Source: Didymella arachidicola (taxonomy: Eukaryota; Ascomycota; Dothideomycetes; Pleosporales; Didymellaceae). Taken from it: a stretch of 64,000 nt of DNA. Position 1 is the stretch's first letter; each line of letters opens with the position of its first letter. Where the stretch lies: assembly GCA_016630955.3 (NCBI GenBank), contig CM049987.1:1178001-1242000 (forward strand), written 5' to 3'. Below are positions 10,826 through 22,772 of this stretch, piece by piece. Made by a program: the position numbers and the translations under genes. The notes under the pieces were generated by a model, which had not been told where the DNA came from, made no database searches, and saw only the letters and a list, made by a program, of their open reading frames with translations.

Positions 10826-11203
10826 CGTGGATTGGTGGCGGGCGGTGAGGTTCGAACGTTGCCCGTGGACTGTCTACCGTGTTGCCCGTGGACTGTCTAC
10901 CGTGTCGCCCGTGGACTCTCTGCCGTGTTGCCCGCTCGAACTTTTTTGGTGGACCCTTCACCGTCGGCGCTTGTTGATGCCGACCGGAGCTTTGGCCAGA
11001 ATCTTTGCCTCGCTCTCACTGCGAATTCTCTCGCCGCCATCGAGCTCCCTCGCACTCCCCCCCGCCGGCCGCCCGTTTCCTTTCTCGTATACGGCGTCAC
11101 TTGTGTTCGATCGCACTGTGACGGCAGTGCACGCGCGCTTTTTGCACCTCGACCACCCCGACGCGACGCGCAGAGCCTGGGCCCGCGCCCGCCAACGCCC
11201 GCC
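10826..11203. promoter_or_regulatory. SDA1-RSE1 shared divergent promoter
   Basis: 378 bp separate the start codons of the two divergent essential genes. The part next to SDA1 (10858-10934) is a 23-bp tandem repeat. The remainder is pyrimidine rich near RSE1. No other gene fits. Confidence 0.6.
10858..10934. repeat. 23-bp tandem repeat in the SDA1-RSE1 promoter
   Basis: Unit GTTGCCCGTGGACTGTCTAC plus three further bases starts at 10858, 10881 and 10904, with a partial fourth copy at 10927. The first two copies are identical and the third has three changes. It sits about 35-110 bp upstream of the SDA1 ATG, so it is likely in its 5' leader or core promoter. Confidence 0.88.
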
Positions 11204-14200
11204 ATGACGACCTTCTCCTCCATGTCCCTGTACGCCCTGACGGTGAAGCAGCCGTCGGCGACACAGGACGCCATCTCCGGCGACTTCCTCGGCAACGGCA
11301 AGCAGCAGATTCTCACAGCGAACGGCTCGCGCCTGGCCATCCTCGAGGTCTCGCGGCGACAGAAGGGCTTCCAGGAAATCTACTCGCAGGACGTCTTTGG
11401 CATTGTCCGCCGCATTGCCAAGTTCCGCGTCGCAGGCGGCACAAAAGGTATGTCATGTCCTTCTCTCCCCCGCTTTAAGCCAGCTTAGTGATTGTCGAAG
11501 CAGCCCCCCACGCCCGCTGCGGACTGGCCTATGAAGACTTGTGAGAACCTGCGCTGACCATACAGACCACATTGTCATAACCACCGACTCTGGTCGACTC
11601 GTCACCTACGAATATGTCCCCGACGAGCACACTTTCAAGACGATCCACTTCGAGACGTACGGCAAGTCGGGCATCCGCCGTGTCGTGCCCGGCGAGTACC
11701 TGGCCGCCGACCCCAAAGGTCGCGCTATCATGGTCGCGTCGACAGAGAAGAATAAGCTCGTCTACATCCTCACCCGCAGCGGCCAGACCGACATTGCCAT
11801 TTCCTCGCCGCTCGAGGCGCACAAGCCGCAGACACTCGTCTTCTGCCTGATTGGACTTGACGTTGGCTACGACAACCCCATGTTCGCGACCCTCGAGATT
11901 GACTACTCGGCATCCGAGTCTGATCCCACAGGCGAGGCCTATGACGAGATCAAGAAAGAGCTAGTCTACTACGAGCTGGACCTTGGTCTGAACCACATCG
12001 TGCGCAAGTGGGCAGAGCCTGTTGACCGCACTGCGAACACACTCTTCCGCGTTCCTGGAGGGCCCAATGCACCCAGTGGAGTACTGGTCTGTGGAGAAGA
12101 CAGCATCACCTACCGCCGCATCTTCAACAATAAGTCGAGCGTTCACCGCTTGGCTATCCCACGCCGTGAAGGAGCTACCGAGGACCCCAACCGCAAGCGA
12201 ACCATTGTTGCCGGCACACTGTACTCGTTGAAGGGCGGTGACTTCTTCTATCTCCTCCAGACGGACGACGGCGATCTCTTCAAGCTCACTGTAGAAGCTA
12301 CAGATGCCGTGGTAGACAAGATCAAGATCAAGTACTTTGACACGATCCCGATTGTGACGAGCATCTGCATTCTGCGGGCAGGCTTTGTATACGCCGCTTG
12401 TGAATCTGGCGACAGAATTCTCTATGAATTGGAGTCGCTAGGAGACGAGACAGACGACCCGTTATTCGACAGCAGCCAATTCCCCACAGACCCGACCGCC
12501 GTCTTTGCACCTCCATTCTTCACGCCCCGAGCTCTGACGAACCTAACTGCCGTCGAGACCATCCCGAGTCTGAACCCAATCATGGGCATGGAAGTCGCAA
12601 ACCCTGCGCTCGAGGATGCGCCCCAGATCTACACCATCAACGGCGCCGGTGGTCGCAGCACTTTCCGCACCACAAGGAACGCCTTGGAGGTCCTTGATCT
12701 CATTGAGTCGCCGCTCCCGCAGAACGCCTCTGATGTCTGGACAACAAAGTTGACCTCGGACGACGAGACCGATACGCTCATTGTCATGTGTCTGCACAAC
12801 AGAACCCTGGTTCTGAAGATTGGTGACGACGTCGAGGAAGCGGCCAACACTGGCTTCTTGCCTGACACAAACACCTTGGGCGTACAGCAGTTCGGCGAAG
12901 ACTGCATCATCCAGATTCACCCCAAGGGTATACGGCACATCCAAGGAATCTCCTTCCCGGATGACGATGCGAACGCCACCCACGCCAGCCTGACTGACTG
13001 GCAGCCACCGGCTCACAGGACCATTGTTGCTTGCGCTACCAACAACCGTCAAGTTGCCATTGCTCTTAGTTCTGGTCAGATCCTGTACTTCGAGTGCGAC
13101 TCTGATGGCTCACTTGCCATGGCCGAGGAGGAAATTGCCCTGGACAGCAGCATCAACTGTCTGGCCATGCCCGACGTGCCCGAGGGTAGCGTGCGCGCTT
13201 TCTTTATGGCTGTCGGCTGCAGTGACCAGACCGTAAGGATCTTCAACCTGAGTCCTGACATGGAAGGCAATATCCTGCGAAGCATCTCCGTACAGGCTTT
13301 GACATCCCCACCCAGCGACCTGACCATCAACATGATGGCCGACAAGTCGCCGAGAGGGTACAGTCAATACCTCCACATCGGCCTCCGCAGTGGTGTCTAC
13401 ATTCGATCTGTTCTCGACGAGATGACAGGAGACATTGGAGACACTCGCAGGCGTTTCCTTGGCCCAGAGCCAATCAGGTTCGCCAAGGTGACCGTGGCCG
13501 ATGAGCCTGCCATCATTGCTATGACCTCCAGGCCGTGGCTTGGCTACACACACCCAAGGACCGGCGTTCTGCAGCTGACGCCCTTGAACTACATCCCCTT
13601 CAAGTCCGCATGGAACTTTGAAGGCACACAGTTCAAGGGTATCATCTGTGTGAGCGGCGCCGAGCTCCGGTATGTACATCCCCTCTCTTCTTCTTTGACT
13701 GCAGTGATGATACTTGTACCCCTTAACAACTGTGTGGGCCAAACTTTTATTCCAATTGTTCCTACTGAATCGCAGCCACATTCTCTTTGGCGAATCTGAA
13801 ATGACTCCAAAGGACACACACTGACAGCCCACAGAATCTTCACCTTCAACGACCTCACCGATAACACGACTTACGAAAACATTCCCCTGAAATACACACC
13901 TAGGAAGATGGTCGGCCAGCACGAGCAAGGCCTGTTCTACGTCATCCAGAGCGAAAACAATACCCTGAACGATGCTACACGGCAGAATCTAATCCAGGAT
14001 GCGAAGGTCAAGAAAGAGAACGGCGTGAAGACTGAGAATGGCACCGACGGCGAGATGGAGGTCGATGGAGAGGCTGCTGGGGATGAGCTCCCTGCGGTCG
14101 AATTCGGCTATCCTCGGGTCCAAGGACGATGGGCATCCTGCATTCAGGTCGTTGATCCTGTTACCGAAAAGGCAGTCGTCCACACAGTCGATCTACCCAC

Positions 14201-15221
14201 AAATCAGTCGCTGGTCAGCGTTGCTCTGGTGTACTTCGATAGCCGTGGCGAGGACGCCTTCCTTGCCGTTGGAACCGCAACAGATCTGACATTCCAGCCC
14301 TACAAGTTCTCTGGGGCCTCGATACAGATCTACAAGATCTCGCCCACAGGCCGCGAGCTCGAGCTGTTCCATGAGACCCAAGTGAACGAGCCACCGCTGG
14401 CTCTGCTCGCTTTCAAGGGCAAGCTCATTGCTGGTGTTGGTCGCAATCTCTGCCTGTATGACTGCGGTATGCGATCGCTGCTGCGCAAAGCCCAGGCATC
14501 AGACTGCGTCAGCAACCGTGTGACCAATGTCAAAACTCAGGGCAGCCGCCTCGTCGTCTCCGACCAAACCGAGTCTGTCACCTACGTCGTGCACAAGGAC
14601 CAAGTCCACCCCAACCGCCTGATCCCCTTCGTTGACGACACAGTCCCCCGCCACACCACCGCAACCGAGATGCTCGACTATGACACCACCGTCGGTGGCG
14701 ACAAATTCGGTAACATCTGGGTCGTCCGCTGTCCGCAGAAGGTCTCCGAGTCCTCCGATGAATCGCCCGACGGAAGCGATCTGCTGGTTGACAAGTCGTA
14801 CCTGGGCGGCGCGCCAAACCGCCTCGACCTCGTAACCCACTACTTCGCCAACGACATCCCAGTCTCGATGCAGAGAACCGTCCTCCTATCCGGCGGTAAC
14901 CGCGTCATCTTCTGGGCCGGCCTGCAAGGCACCCTCGGCGCACTCATCCCCTTCGAGTCCCGCCGCCAGCAGAAGATGTTCCAGCAGCTCGAGCTGCAGC
15001 TGCGCTCCGACGACCAGCCACTCTCGGGCCGCGATCACCTCGCTTTCCGCAGCTACTTCGCGCCGGTCAAGAGCACCATCGACGGCGATCTGATCGAGCG
15101 GTTTTTAGTACTGAGCAGGGATAAGCGCGAGAGCATCGCTGCGCAGCTCACGGGCGCGGAGTGGACGCCGGGTATGATCGACGAGGCGATTTGGAATATG
15201 CGTGGCTTGTACGCTTTCTAG
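11204..15221 (+). CDS. RSE1: RSE1 / SF3B3 splicing factor
   Basis: Three exons, 11204-11447, 11566-13669 and 13835-15221, give 1244 residues, near the length of human SF3B3 (1217). Introns of 118 and 165 bp join GGTK to DHIVITTDSG and AELR to IFTFND in frame. The protein has the triple beta-propeller CPSF A/DDB1-like architecture: N-terminal MMS1-type propeller (VTYEYVPDEHTFKTIHFETY), and a C-terminal CPSF_A region from about residue 890 ending GMIDEAIWNMRGLYAF. In the family it is a core SF3b subunit of the U2 snRNP that helps recognise the branch site. An acidic, Lys-rich insert (KVKKENGVKTENGTDGEMEV) lies just after exon 3 begins. The ATG chosen is the first in frame after the divergent promoter. 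Confidence 0.95.
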
Positions 15222-16223
15222 GCTGGAGCATATGTAGAAGTACGCGGTTTTGTGGCCTGGTTCGGAGCGGCTGAAGCTTTTGATACCCTATTCAATCCCA
15301 TCCCATCCATTATCCAATTCCCTTGCTTTCGAGCTGCCTTGCCTGGGAGACCTCAATCTATCTGTACCATCCACCAGACGCGGACAGGAACTATCCTAAC
15401 CACAAACGGCCTCTCCACGCCCGTTTTGCTCACGGCTTCATGTGCTGATACCATCTACCCTAAACCCATCATCGTTCACCCCTCCATCCTGCTCACCACA
15501 GCCCAGGTTCTATCCACGTCCTACCTAGTCGTGCTTAAACAGTATCATTCCTCATATCCAGCCAGTACATCAGACCGCCGCACCGCACCGTATCGTTCCG
15601 CAGCTACCACTGAATCACAATCGCTTCTGTGCGGTTTCGAACGCGCAAATCTCTAGCGGCGGGTTTGGAGCGCGAGCCGGGTTTGGGGATAGATTCTTGT
15701 TGTTTCGGGGCTGAAAACAGGGGGATACAGGGTTTGTAGTAACAGGGGGATACAGGGTTTGTAGTTATCAACTTTCTGCGACAATGGGTTATTGTGGGTT
15801 CGGGGTCAAGACTGTGTGTTTCTGTTGTTTCCTGTCTTGACTGACTTGTTGCGGGTGCAGATAGGAGTGTTGTTTGGTGTTGCTGTTACAAGCTGTAGAG
15901 GCAGCTTTGGCCCTGCCCATATCCCTTTTTACACGGCTTTCTAGATCTACAGTCTACAACTCGTAGTGGAATGAGTGGGTCACAGCCTCGTAGTTAGGGT
16001 TGTAAGTAGGATGGCAAGTGGTGGAGATGTAGATAGTTGTTTCTGCGGACATTTGTTCTTGCATGACGTGAATTACTAGCCTATGCGTGGTGGGTGCTGG
16101 ATGTTGTTTTGATGGTTGATCAGTGTGAATGCGTGCCGTATGTTGCCGGTGTTGATGACATGTCGTACATGTTCGTGGTCGCCCTTTTCCTGTCACGTGC
16201 GACTTCGTGAGCACACTACTTTG
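15222..16223. other. Intergenic with 25-bp direct repeat
   Basis: Between the convergent ends of RSE1 and the NLR gene. One plus-strand open frame (15252-15656) lacks an ATG and looks like 3' flank. The only structure I see is the direct repeat at 15717-15766. Confidence 0.5.
15717..15766. repeat. 25-bp tandem duplication
   Basis: Two adjacent copies of a 25-bp unit starting ACAGGGGGATACAGGG, at 15717 and 15742, with one difference at the last base. It is intergenic. Confidence 0.85.
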
Positions 16224-19200
16224 CTAAGGGGATCGTTTTCTTTTCCTTGGAACCAATACAGATCCATCGTTGTCGAGGCAGACTATCCGTGTAGTGACAT
16301 CTTCGTCTTCCGAATCGTTATCTTGGTCATTGTTGGATCGATCAATCAGTTTGTACCTCTTCATCATGTTGGCCTCATCTAACCCGCCCTGTAGCTTTCT
16401 GAGCGTGCTTTGTTTTTCTACAAGACACTTGGCGTTTTCCAGATCCACCTCGGAGTACAAAGTGCTATCCATGAGCATTTGGATGATGTCAGTATGGTTG
16501 TAAAGGATAGCAATGCTCAGTTCTATGCTGTTGTACTCCTCTTTGTACGGATCGTTCAGCAGTAGCCATTGCACAGATTTGTCCAGGCCCCTAGCAATGA
16601 TCAGATGCTATATCTTGAAGCTCGGCTGGTAGGTTTCAGCATTGGGTGGCCTCTCGACCAAGAGCGGGGGTCTTCGAGATGATATGTTGTCACCCAGGAA
16701 GCGATCCACCACGCCAGGACCTTGGCCGAAATCTTTGTGTACTTCAGCCCCTGATTTCAGAAGCAATAGCACTAGGTCGTCCCTGGTATCAAGTTCCAAG
16801 GGAGACGAACAGGTGATGAGCAGTGGTGGACCATCCCATAGGGACGACTGGTTCACGCAGGCTGGACATGCCTCGATGAACATGCTTACGTACTTCAGCG
16901 AGCAGTTCAGACAAGCTTCCCACATTGCCAAGGGAATAGACTCCGTCGACCAGTCACAGCTGCTGAGCAGCAATTGGGTAATCTCCTCGTTGTCGGCTCT
17001 GACGGCGTCAACGAGGATTAAGTCGTCGAAGAACTTCTTCTTTGGCACAGGACCCGCTGTAAAGTTGGTTGACAGAAATCTGAATTTTTCAAGATCGCAT
17101 CCCATGACAGCAGCCCTAAGGCACAGTTGCGCAGTCGAGTAGTTCCAGGGATCATTCCCGCTCCTCCTTTGGATAGTCGTTGTATTGAGCAGATACTTGA
17201 GGCAGCGAATGCTCAGTCCAGCACGGACTGCATATATCAATGGATGGCCCTTCATTCTCTTGGGTGCAGCATATGCATAGAAATACTTGCCCCAGGCACC
17301 ACTCTCGTGATGGACAAGAAAGTCCATCGCTCTCCGAAAGACCCGATCGTCATTACGCTCGGTGGCAGCAAAGTGATACAACCACTTACTAGCACTGTAG
17401 TATGCGAAGGGATAGTATCTGAGGGGGAGGTTGGCTCCTGAGGTTTGGCTGGTCTCGTTATGGCCGGTGGTCCTTCCTACTATATGCTGTAAATACGATA
17501 GACACACGTTAGTAATCGAAGTCGGAGCGATCTGCTCTTCAAAATCCTGTTTGACTCGGCCGTCCGTCAGGAGAAATTCTTGCACAGTGAAATGTGATAG
17601 ATGAAGCTCCTTCTTGCCGCCACCGGAATATACCGACGGTGAATCGACCAACTTTATAAAGCTGGACCAGTGCTGCGCAAGCAATATTGGGGTCAACAAT
17701 CGATCTTGAGGATCGAAGGGTTCTTTGCCAGAGGGATCGACAACGACTGCGTCAGCCACCTCCTCGAGTGTGACAGGGTTTTCGCTGTATAGAATGAGCC
17801 GAAGAATAAGGATGATTTTCGACCTTTGACGATCCACTAAGCCTGTTAAAATCCGGGCATAGGTGTCGTTTATGGTTTTGGGTAAGCTGTTCAGCGTGGT
17901 CCTTAGGTCTTTCCAAGTGATACACTTCTCAAGCTCTTGGATTTGACACGCTACGTACCGAAACCTGAAGTGTTAGTTAGGCTTCATATTTTCTGAATGT
18001 AGACTCACATTCCTTTTGCCTCTGCCAGGAGTTTCTCCGTAGTCTCTTGCACTATCTCTGGTTTGCGTGTCCACATACCAAGGCCTTCTGGACTTGCGAA
18101 TTTGGTGGCGATGTATGCCTTGATGTCTTCGTGCAGATCCTCCTCTCCAATGGCGATATGGCATCCATGCGAGGTTATACCCTGGAAAGCGATCCGTATC
18201 ATTTCTTCCTCTCGACTAGTCACCATGACTTGAACTTTGCCGTCCTCAGCTTTGACAAGATTGTGAATACATGCGATCAAGGCATCGGTATCGTTTGATG
18301 TTCCTTGAGCAACTAGCTCGTCGAAAGCATCAATGATTATCGATACATGCTGACAAGCGTGCAACATATCCGAGAAAGTCTGCATGAGGTTGTCAGTGCT
18401 CGGCGACTTGGACTTGCTTTTGAATTGAGCGAAAAGATTCTCCAATTCTGGTCGAGAAGCTTCCTCTTCGACGGACAATTGCCAGATGAGGCTGCGGAGT
18501 ATTTCGTCGAAAGAGAGAGTCTTCGGGTCATTGAAGTTAATGTAGAAACAGAGGCATGTGACACCTGACTCGGTGAGCAAATCGATTACCCTTGAGCTGA
18601 CGATCGTTTTGCCACAACCAGCAAAGCCAAACAGCCATAGAAACGATTGCGTTTGACTGAACCATCGCTCGAAAGTAGGATTTCGAATTAGCCATTCTCC
18701 CGACTCTGAGTGACGCAGGGTTTGCGCTGCACGATGGAGACCGGCAGGTTTAAAGGGGTCTAGCCAATTTTCGAGCTCGGAGCTCTTCTGATATGTATGC
18801 ATCGTATTGAGAGTCGTACGAATGATTTTGTTCGATTTCTCGAGTAAGAGAAACAATCAGCTTCCTGATACGGACACACTAACAGCTTACCTGGTATACC
18901 TACGTTCCTCAAGAGAACAGACGAGCTCTTTCTCGTGTTTCACCTTCTCGGCTGGGATCATGCCAAGCAGGAGAGTTGCGTATGCGGCTGCAACTAGGGC
19001 TGCGTATCCTTGCCAGCTCTTGTTCTTGTGTGAGTCCGAGTAGTCACAGATTCCGCGGACGATCAGGCATGGAAAACTGTTTGCCAGCCCAGCGGCCTCA
19101 ATTTCGAAGCAGAGCACTTCTTCGTTGCAAGATAGCTGGTCGCGAAACGATGCATCCTTCATGAGCTCGTCTGCGGACGCGACTAGCCCGTAGAAGACTT

Positions 19201-19933
19201 CGGGCTCTTCGGATCGGTCTGTCATCCACTCCGTCCGATCAACGATCTTGGTAGGTTGAGTATCGCAGATGTCTTTGCAACATCGTTTCTGATCTTGATG
19301 AACGAAATCAGAAGCGTAGAGTCGGTCAGTCGATGATTCTGGTCGGCCAAACTCTCTCAAAACCTTCGGGCGTCGTCCTTGCAAGGCTTTCTCCACGTAC
19401 TCATCGAGGGCGCTATCGGTGGCGAGATCCAACTTTCCTCGCAACTGAGCAATGGCTGACAATAGGAGTTGAGGCGGTTTGTCATGGTGCGCCGTGATCT
19501 GGAATTCCTGTGCTTGGATCGTCTTTCCAAATCGATAATGAAGGACGCCCGAATGCCCGTTGCCAGGAATGCCCACTACCACATCACCCAGCCTGATGTC
19601 GTTCCTCTGGTTAGGTGCTCCGCCAGCAATGCCAACCATTAGGCCAATCCGGACGTTTTTGAAGGAGCGTAACATGTGCTCTGCAACACGGGTCGCACTG
19701 TTGGTCCCATATTGACCGCTCGGAAGGGCTGCGACAACAACATTGTGTCCATGGATCTCGCTCAAGAGGTACGCGTTTTTGTCGCCTTCACTCTGTTGTC
19801 TCGGGTAATCGGCATGAATTCTGCCCAGGGCATCGAAAATCATGCGTGCTGCCGTCAATCCACATTGAATTGCGCATATCCATGCGATCGTATACTGTTC
19901 ATTGGAAAGGGCGACGCACTCCTGAGTAGCCAT
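16224..19933 (-). CDS. PNP-NACHT-ankyrin NLR-like protein; in-frame TAG near 3' end
   Basis: Exons as I read them: 19933-18891, 18782-18009 and 17964-16608, giving 1057 residues to a TAG. The second intron is 44 bp and clear (it restores the family block GMFRYVACQIQELEKC). The first has a clean GTAAGC donor but its acceptor (AGAG at 18783) is my least certain border; this choice keeps the frame. Residues about 10-320 are a nucleoside phosphorylase-like PNP_UDP_1 domain (GLMVGIAGGAP, IRLGDVVVG, FEIEAAGLA, IVRGICDYSDSHKNK). Near residue 400 is Walker A GFAGCGKT and near 500 Walker B SIIIDAFDEL. The C-terminal third is ankyrin-like (DDLVLLLLKSGAEVHKDFG). The same frame continues past the TAG (16608-16610) to 16224, adding an ankyrin-like unit and a basic tail. 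Fungal NLRs of this type act in self/non-self recognition and cell death; function here is inferred. Confidence 0.82.
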
Positions 19934-21065
19934 GATGTTGTCTGGCGGCGTATCAGAATATTTGAGACGGAAGCTATATACAACAAATACGCAGCTGTAT
20001 GGACAGAGTTGGGTCGTCAGCGGGCCTATCCCGCGCCTGGCGTCAGCCTGCGCCCCGCTGCCTTACAAGGTTCTTTCTCAATTGGAAGAACAATCATAAC
20101 CCCAGCTCTCGAGCCGCTGGCATGTGCAGTATGCCCCCACTCCACTCGACTTTCTCATTGGGCAGGCATTGAAGCTGTGTGTCGACATGTTCATCGGGGT
20201 GTCGCTCTACCATAGGGTAAGCGCCCTGCAGGGGTGTGTCCAACATTGAGAGGCGCACCCTACACGTTTCAGCCTTGCATCTCGAGTTAGGCCTCGTGCC
20301 TGAGTGCAGCAATGCTGCAGTCTCAGGGTTCCATTGCCTCATCGGATTCACCGGCCACATTATTGTCAGCCAATTGCTACCTCTTCACATGTGGTTCCAG
20401 GTTCTTTCCAAGCTTGGCTTCAAATGATCTGCGTAGACACGACCGCGTATCTGGAGACTCGATACTTGACATGGACCACAAAGTCGAAAAGGCCGAGGCA
20501 CATACTTGCTCGATCGTCTCTCCATATACGCACCCCCTTAAACCCCCACCTCTTACGTCTTAATTCCTAGCTCCATCCTAGAAAGTGCTGTAGCGTGTCT
20601 TCTCCGTGTGTCTAAACGTGCGAGATGTAGCTATACTATAGTAAGGTAGATGTACATATGCACCACGGCCTTAGCGTTAGTATAGCTGTAGTGCAACTAT
20701 ATACATAGCTGTATACTACTAAAACTACAGCTTCTGCCCACTCTGTTCCTTGCCGTGTTTATAGCTGTAACTGGTGCTTCGTGTTAGAAACGCTGATCAG
20801 GGTCGTGGACTGGCGTGTGATAAGGAGGAGGAAAAAAAAACACAGTCAGATATAAAAATTTCGATTTCTACACAAAAGCATACTAAGCAAATGGTATCAA
20901 GTCCAAACCCTTAACAAATACCACCTTCTACATTCCTGTGTCAAGCCTGTCGCTTGCTGGAAGCGGACATTTGGTACCTAGCAGCGGCATCTCTTCTAGC
21001 GACCATGATCTGCAAAGTCCCGGCCCAACCTGGCCTCATATAACGAGAATAACGAGACTAGACCC
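19934..21065. other. Intergenic, AT-rich with inverted repeats
   Basis: Between the NLR promoter and the 3' end of the membrane protein gene. No gene is supported. The part around 20620-20740 is AT rich with nested short inverted repeats. Confidence 0.5.
20629..20732. repeat. Nested short inverted repeats
   Basis: AGCTATACTA at 20629-20638 is repeated inverted as TAGTATAGCT at 20678-20687, and AGCTGTAGT at 20685-20693 is repeated inverted as ACTACAGCT at 20724-20732. The block is AT rich against its surroundings. It may be a worn transposon end or simply AT-rich sequence. Confidence 0.4.
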
Positions 21066-22772
21066 CTACTCCTGCGGCCCAGCGACCTCAGCGCCCAGCG
21101 CAGCGCTCGCCAGCTGCCCCACACCACCTAGGAAAGTCAGGAACAGCGCAAGGCCAGTAGACTCAGCAGCCTCTGCGTAATCGTCTGATCCTGCACCATC
21201 AGCCTCGGTCTCCTGGATCTCGCGATGCGTCTTCTCGTCAGGCACATATGTGCGGTCGTTCGGATCGTCCTCGATCTCTTCTCTCGCGAAATCGTTGACA
21301 GTTTGGCTCTGTGGGGTAGGGGAGCCAGTGGCCTGCTCGACGGCATCGTCGAAGGCTGCGAGGGTCGATTTGCGGGTAGAGCGGCGGGTGCTCTTCTTGC
21401 TTGACTCGGGTGATACGGGCAGGGCAGTGGTGGTTGCGTCGGCGGCTTTCTCGGCCTTGGTCTTCCTTCCCTTCTTGGGTGTGGTAGATGGGATGACTTC
21501 AGCAGGGTCGGAGAGGTTGGTGGCGGCGTCGAGCTTTCTGATGAGGGGCTCGAAGAAGCGGACGTGCTGCTTGTGCTTGGGCACCAGTGGGGAAAGAATG
21601 GAGCTTTCAAGGATAGATTCGGGGTCCAAGTCGCGTGTGAAGGTCCAGGTCAGGAGTGACAAGCTCGTGAACATGACGTCGAGGGTGGTAACGCTGAGCG
21701 CAGGGTGCTGAGAGATCTTGCTGAGCTTGCGCGCAACCAGGCCCAGACCCTGCAGCAATCGGTTTGTACGCGTTGTTTCGCTTCCCACAGCGTTGGCAAA
21801 GAGCTCCCAGATAGCATTGGGCGGCGCAGGGACGGAGTCGCGCATGTTCAGGTAGAAGACACGCGCGTAGAAGACGAAGGCAACGGCGGACAAGAAGTGA
21901 AAGACGGTCTGGTACGAGCGATGAGCATGCGCCTTTGTTGGATGCGAGATACCGAAAGCCACAGGCGTGATCTGGGGCGCAAAGGCGAGGAAGAGGGGAG
22001 TAAGGATATAGCCTGAGCGGATGAGGCGGAAGACGTCGCCATGGGCTTCGAGCTTGGGGAGCTCGTTCAAAATGAGCAGTGACGCGACGATCGGGGTCCA
22101 GTACACGGCTGGCTTCGGTGTGAACAGCGTGTCATCAATGGGCGTTTCTCCCTCGTGAACAGTCGTAGGCGTGTAGAGAATCGTGACGAAGAACAGACTT
22201 AGCGCGAAGCCCAAGCTGCCATAGGCGCCAAGGACAACAAATGATGCAATCGTCCACGGCGACAAGCTTCGGCGATGTCCCTCTACGCCGATAAAGATGG
22301 AGGCTGCCAGCAGGCCCATGAAGTGCTGCGCCGTGTAGAAGAAACCCTCAGGCTTCAATACAGCGACCGCGTCTGACTCTCGGACCAGGTCAACGTCGCG
22401 GGTCCAGTCGCCCAGGTGCCAGTTGCCAATGCCTTCCTCGCCGGTGCCGTACCAGCCCTGCCAGAGGCTACCGGGCGTCGGTCTGTTGCCCAGCTCGGCC
22501 CACTGCACGTACGAGATGACGCGGAAGATGACAGCAAAGGTGGCCACGCTTGCCAGTGACAGCAGGGCAATGGCAGAGAAAATGCGTGCATGGCGGCGAC
22601 GGATGTCCCTCTGGGAGCGCGTCCGGGTTGCAGGCGGCAGTGTCTTTGCAGCGCGTCGCGTGGTGAGCAAAACATGGGCAGTCAGGCCGGCGACGATGAG
22701 GGACTGGCCGCCAAAGAGGAGGATGGGCAGGTTGTTGCTGCGCGAGGCAGCGTCGGTCTCAACGGGCGCCAT
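21066..22772 (-). CDS. Polytopic membrane protein, unrecognised family
   Basis: A 568-residue single-exon protein. The first 400 residues hold about eight hydrophobic segments, including ILLFGGQSLIVAGLTAHVLL (16-35), IFSAIALLSLASVATFAVIF, WTIASFVVLGAYGSLGFALS, PIVASLLILNEL, FHFLSAVAFVFYARVFYL and LDVMFTSLSLLTWTF. The remaining tail is soluble and disordered, with a Lys/Ser/Thr-rich part and an acidic part (EEIEDDPNDRTYVPDEKTHR). I do not recognise the family; it has the look of a conserved filamentous-fungal membrane protein of unknown function. The gene is head-to-head with SWC5, sharing a 253-bp promoter (22773-23025). Confidence 0.75.
   Translation of the reverse strand: MAPVETDAASRSNNLPILLFGGQSLIVAGLTAHVLLTTRRAAKTLPPATRTRSQRDIRRRHARIFSAIALLSLASVATFAVIFRVISYVQWAELGNRPTPGSLWQGWYGTGEEGIGNWHLGDWTRDVDLVRESDAVAVLKPEGFFYTAQHFMGLLAASIFIGVEGHRRSLSPWTIASFVVLGAYGSLGFALSLFFVTILYTPTTVHEGETPIDDTLFTPKPAVYWTPIVASLLILNELPKLEAHGDVFRLIRSGYILTPLFLAFAPQITPVAFGISHPTKAHAHRSYQTVFHFLSAVAFVFYARVFYLNMRDSVPAPPNAIWELFANAVGSETTRTNRLLQGLGLVARKLSKISQHPALSVTTLDVMFTSLSLLTWTFTRDLDPESILESSILSPLVPKHKQHVRFFEPLIRKLDAATNLSDPAEVIPSTTPKKGRKTKAEKAADATTTALPVSPESSKKSTRRSTRKSTLAAFDDAVEQATGSPTPQSQTVNDFAREEIEDDPNDRTYVPDEKTHREIQETEADGAGSDDYAEAAESTGLALFLTFLGGVGQLASAALGAEVAGPQE

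Noticed and set aside
10095..10961. 288-residue Arg/Ala/Pro-rich minus-strand frame
   Set aside because: It is a shifted frame of SDA1 exon 1 with a typical GC-driven RAPR composition.
9890..11488. 532-residue plus-strand frame
   Set aside because: It is the antisense of SDA1 running by chance into RSE1 exon 1; the true RSE1 start is the ATG at 11204.
15252..15656. 134-residue plus-strand frame after RSE1
   Set aside because: It has no ATG (starts GTG), no family resemblance and lies in the expected 3' flank.
16608..16660. NLR TAG as simple gene end
   Set aside because: Not adopted outright, because the downstream frame remains open for 127 codons with ankyrin-like sequence; kept as ambiguous.
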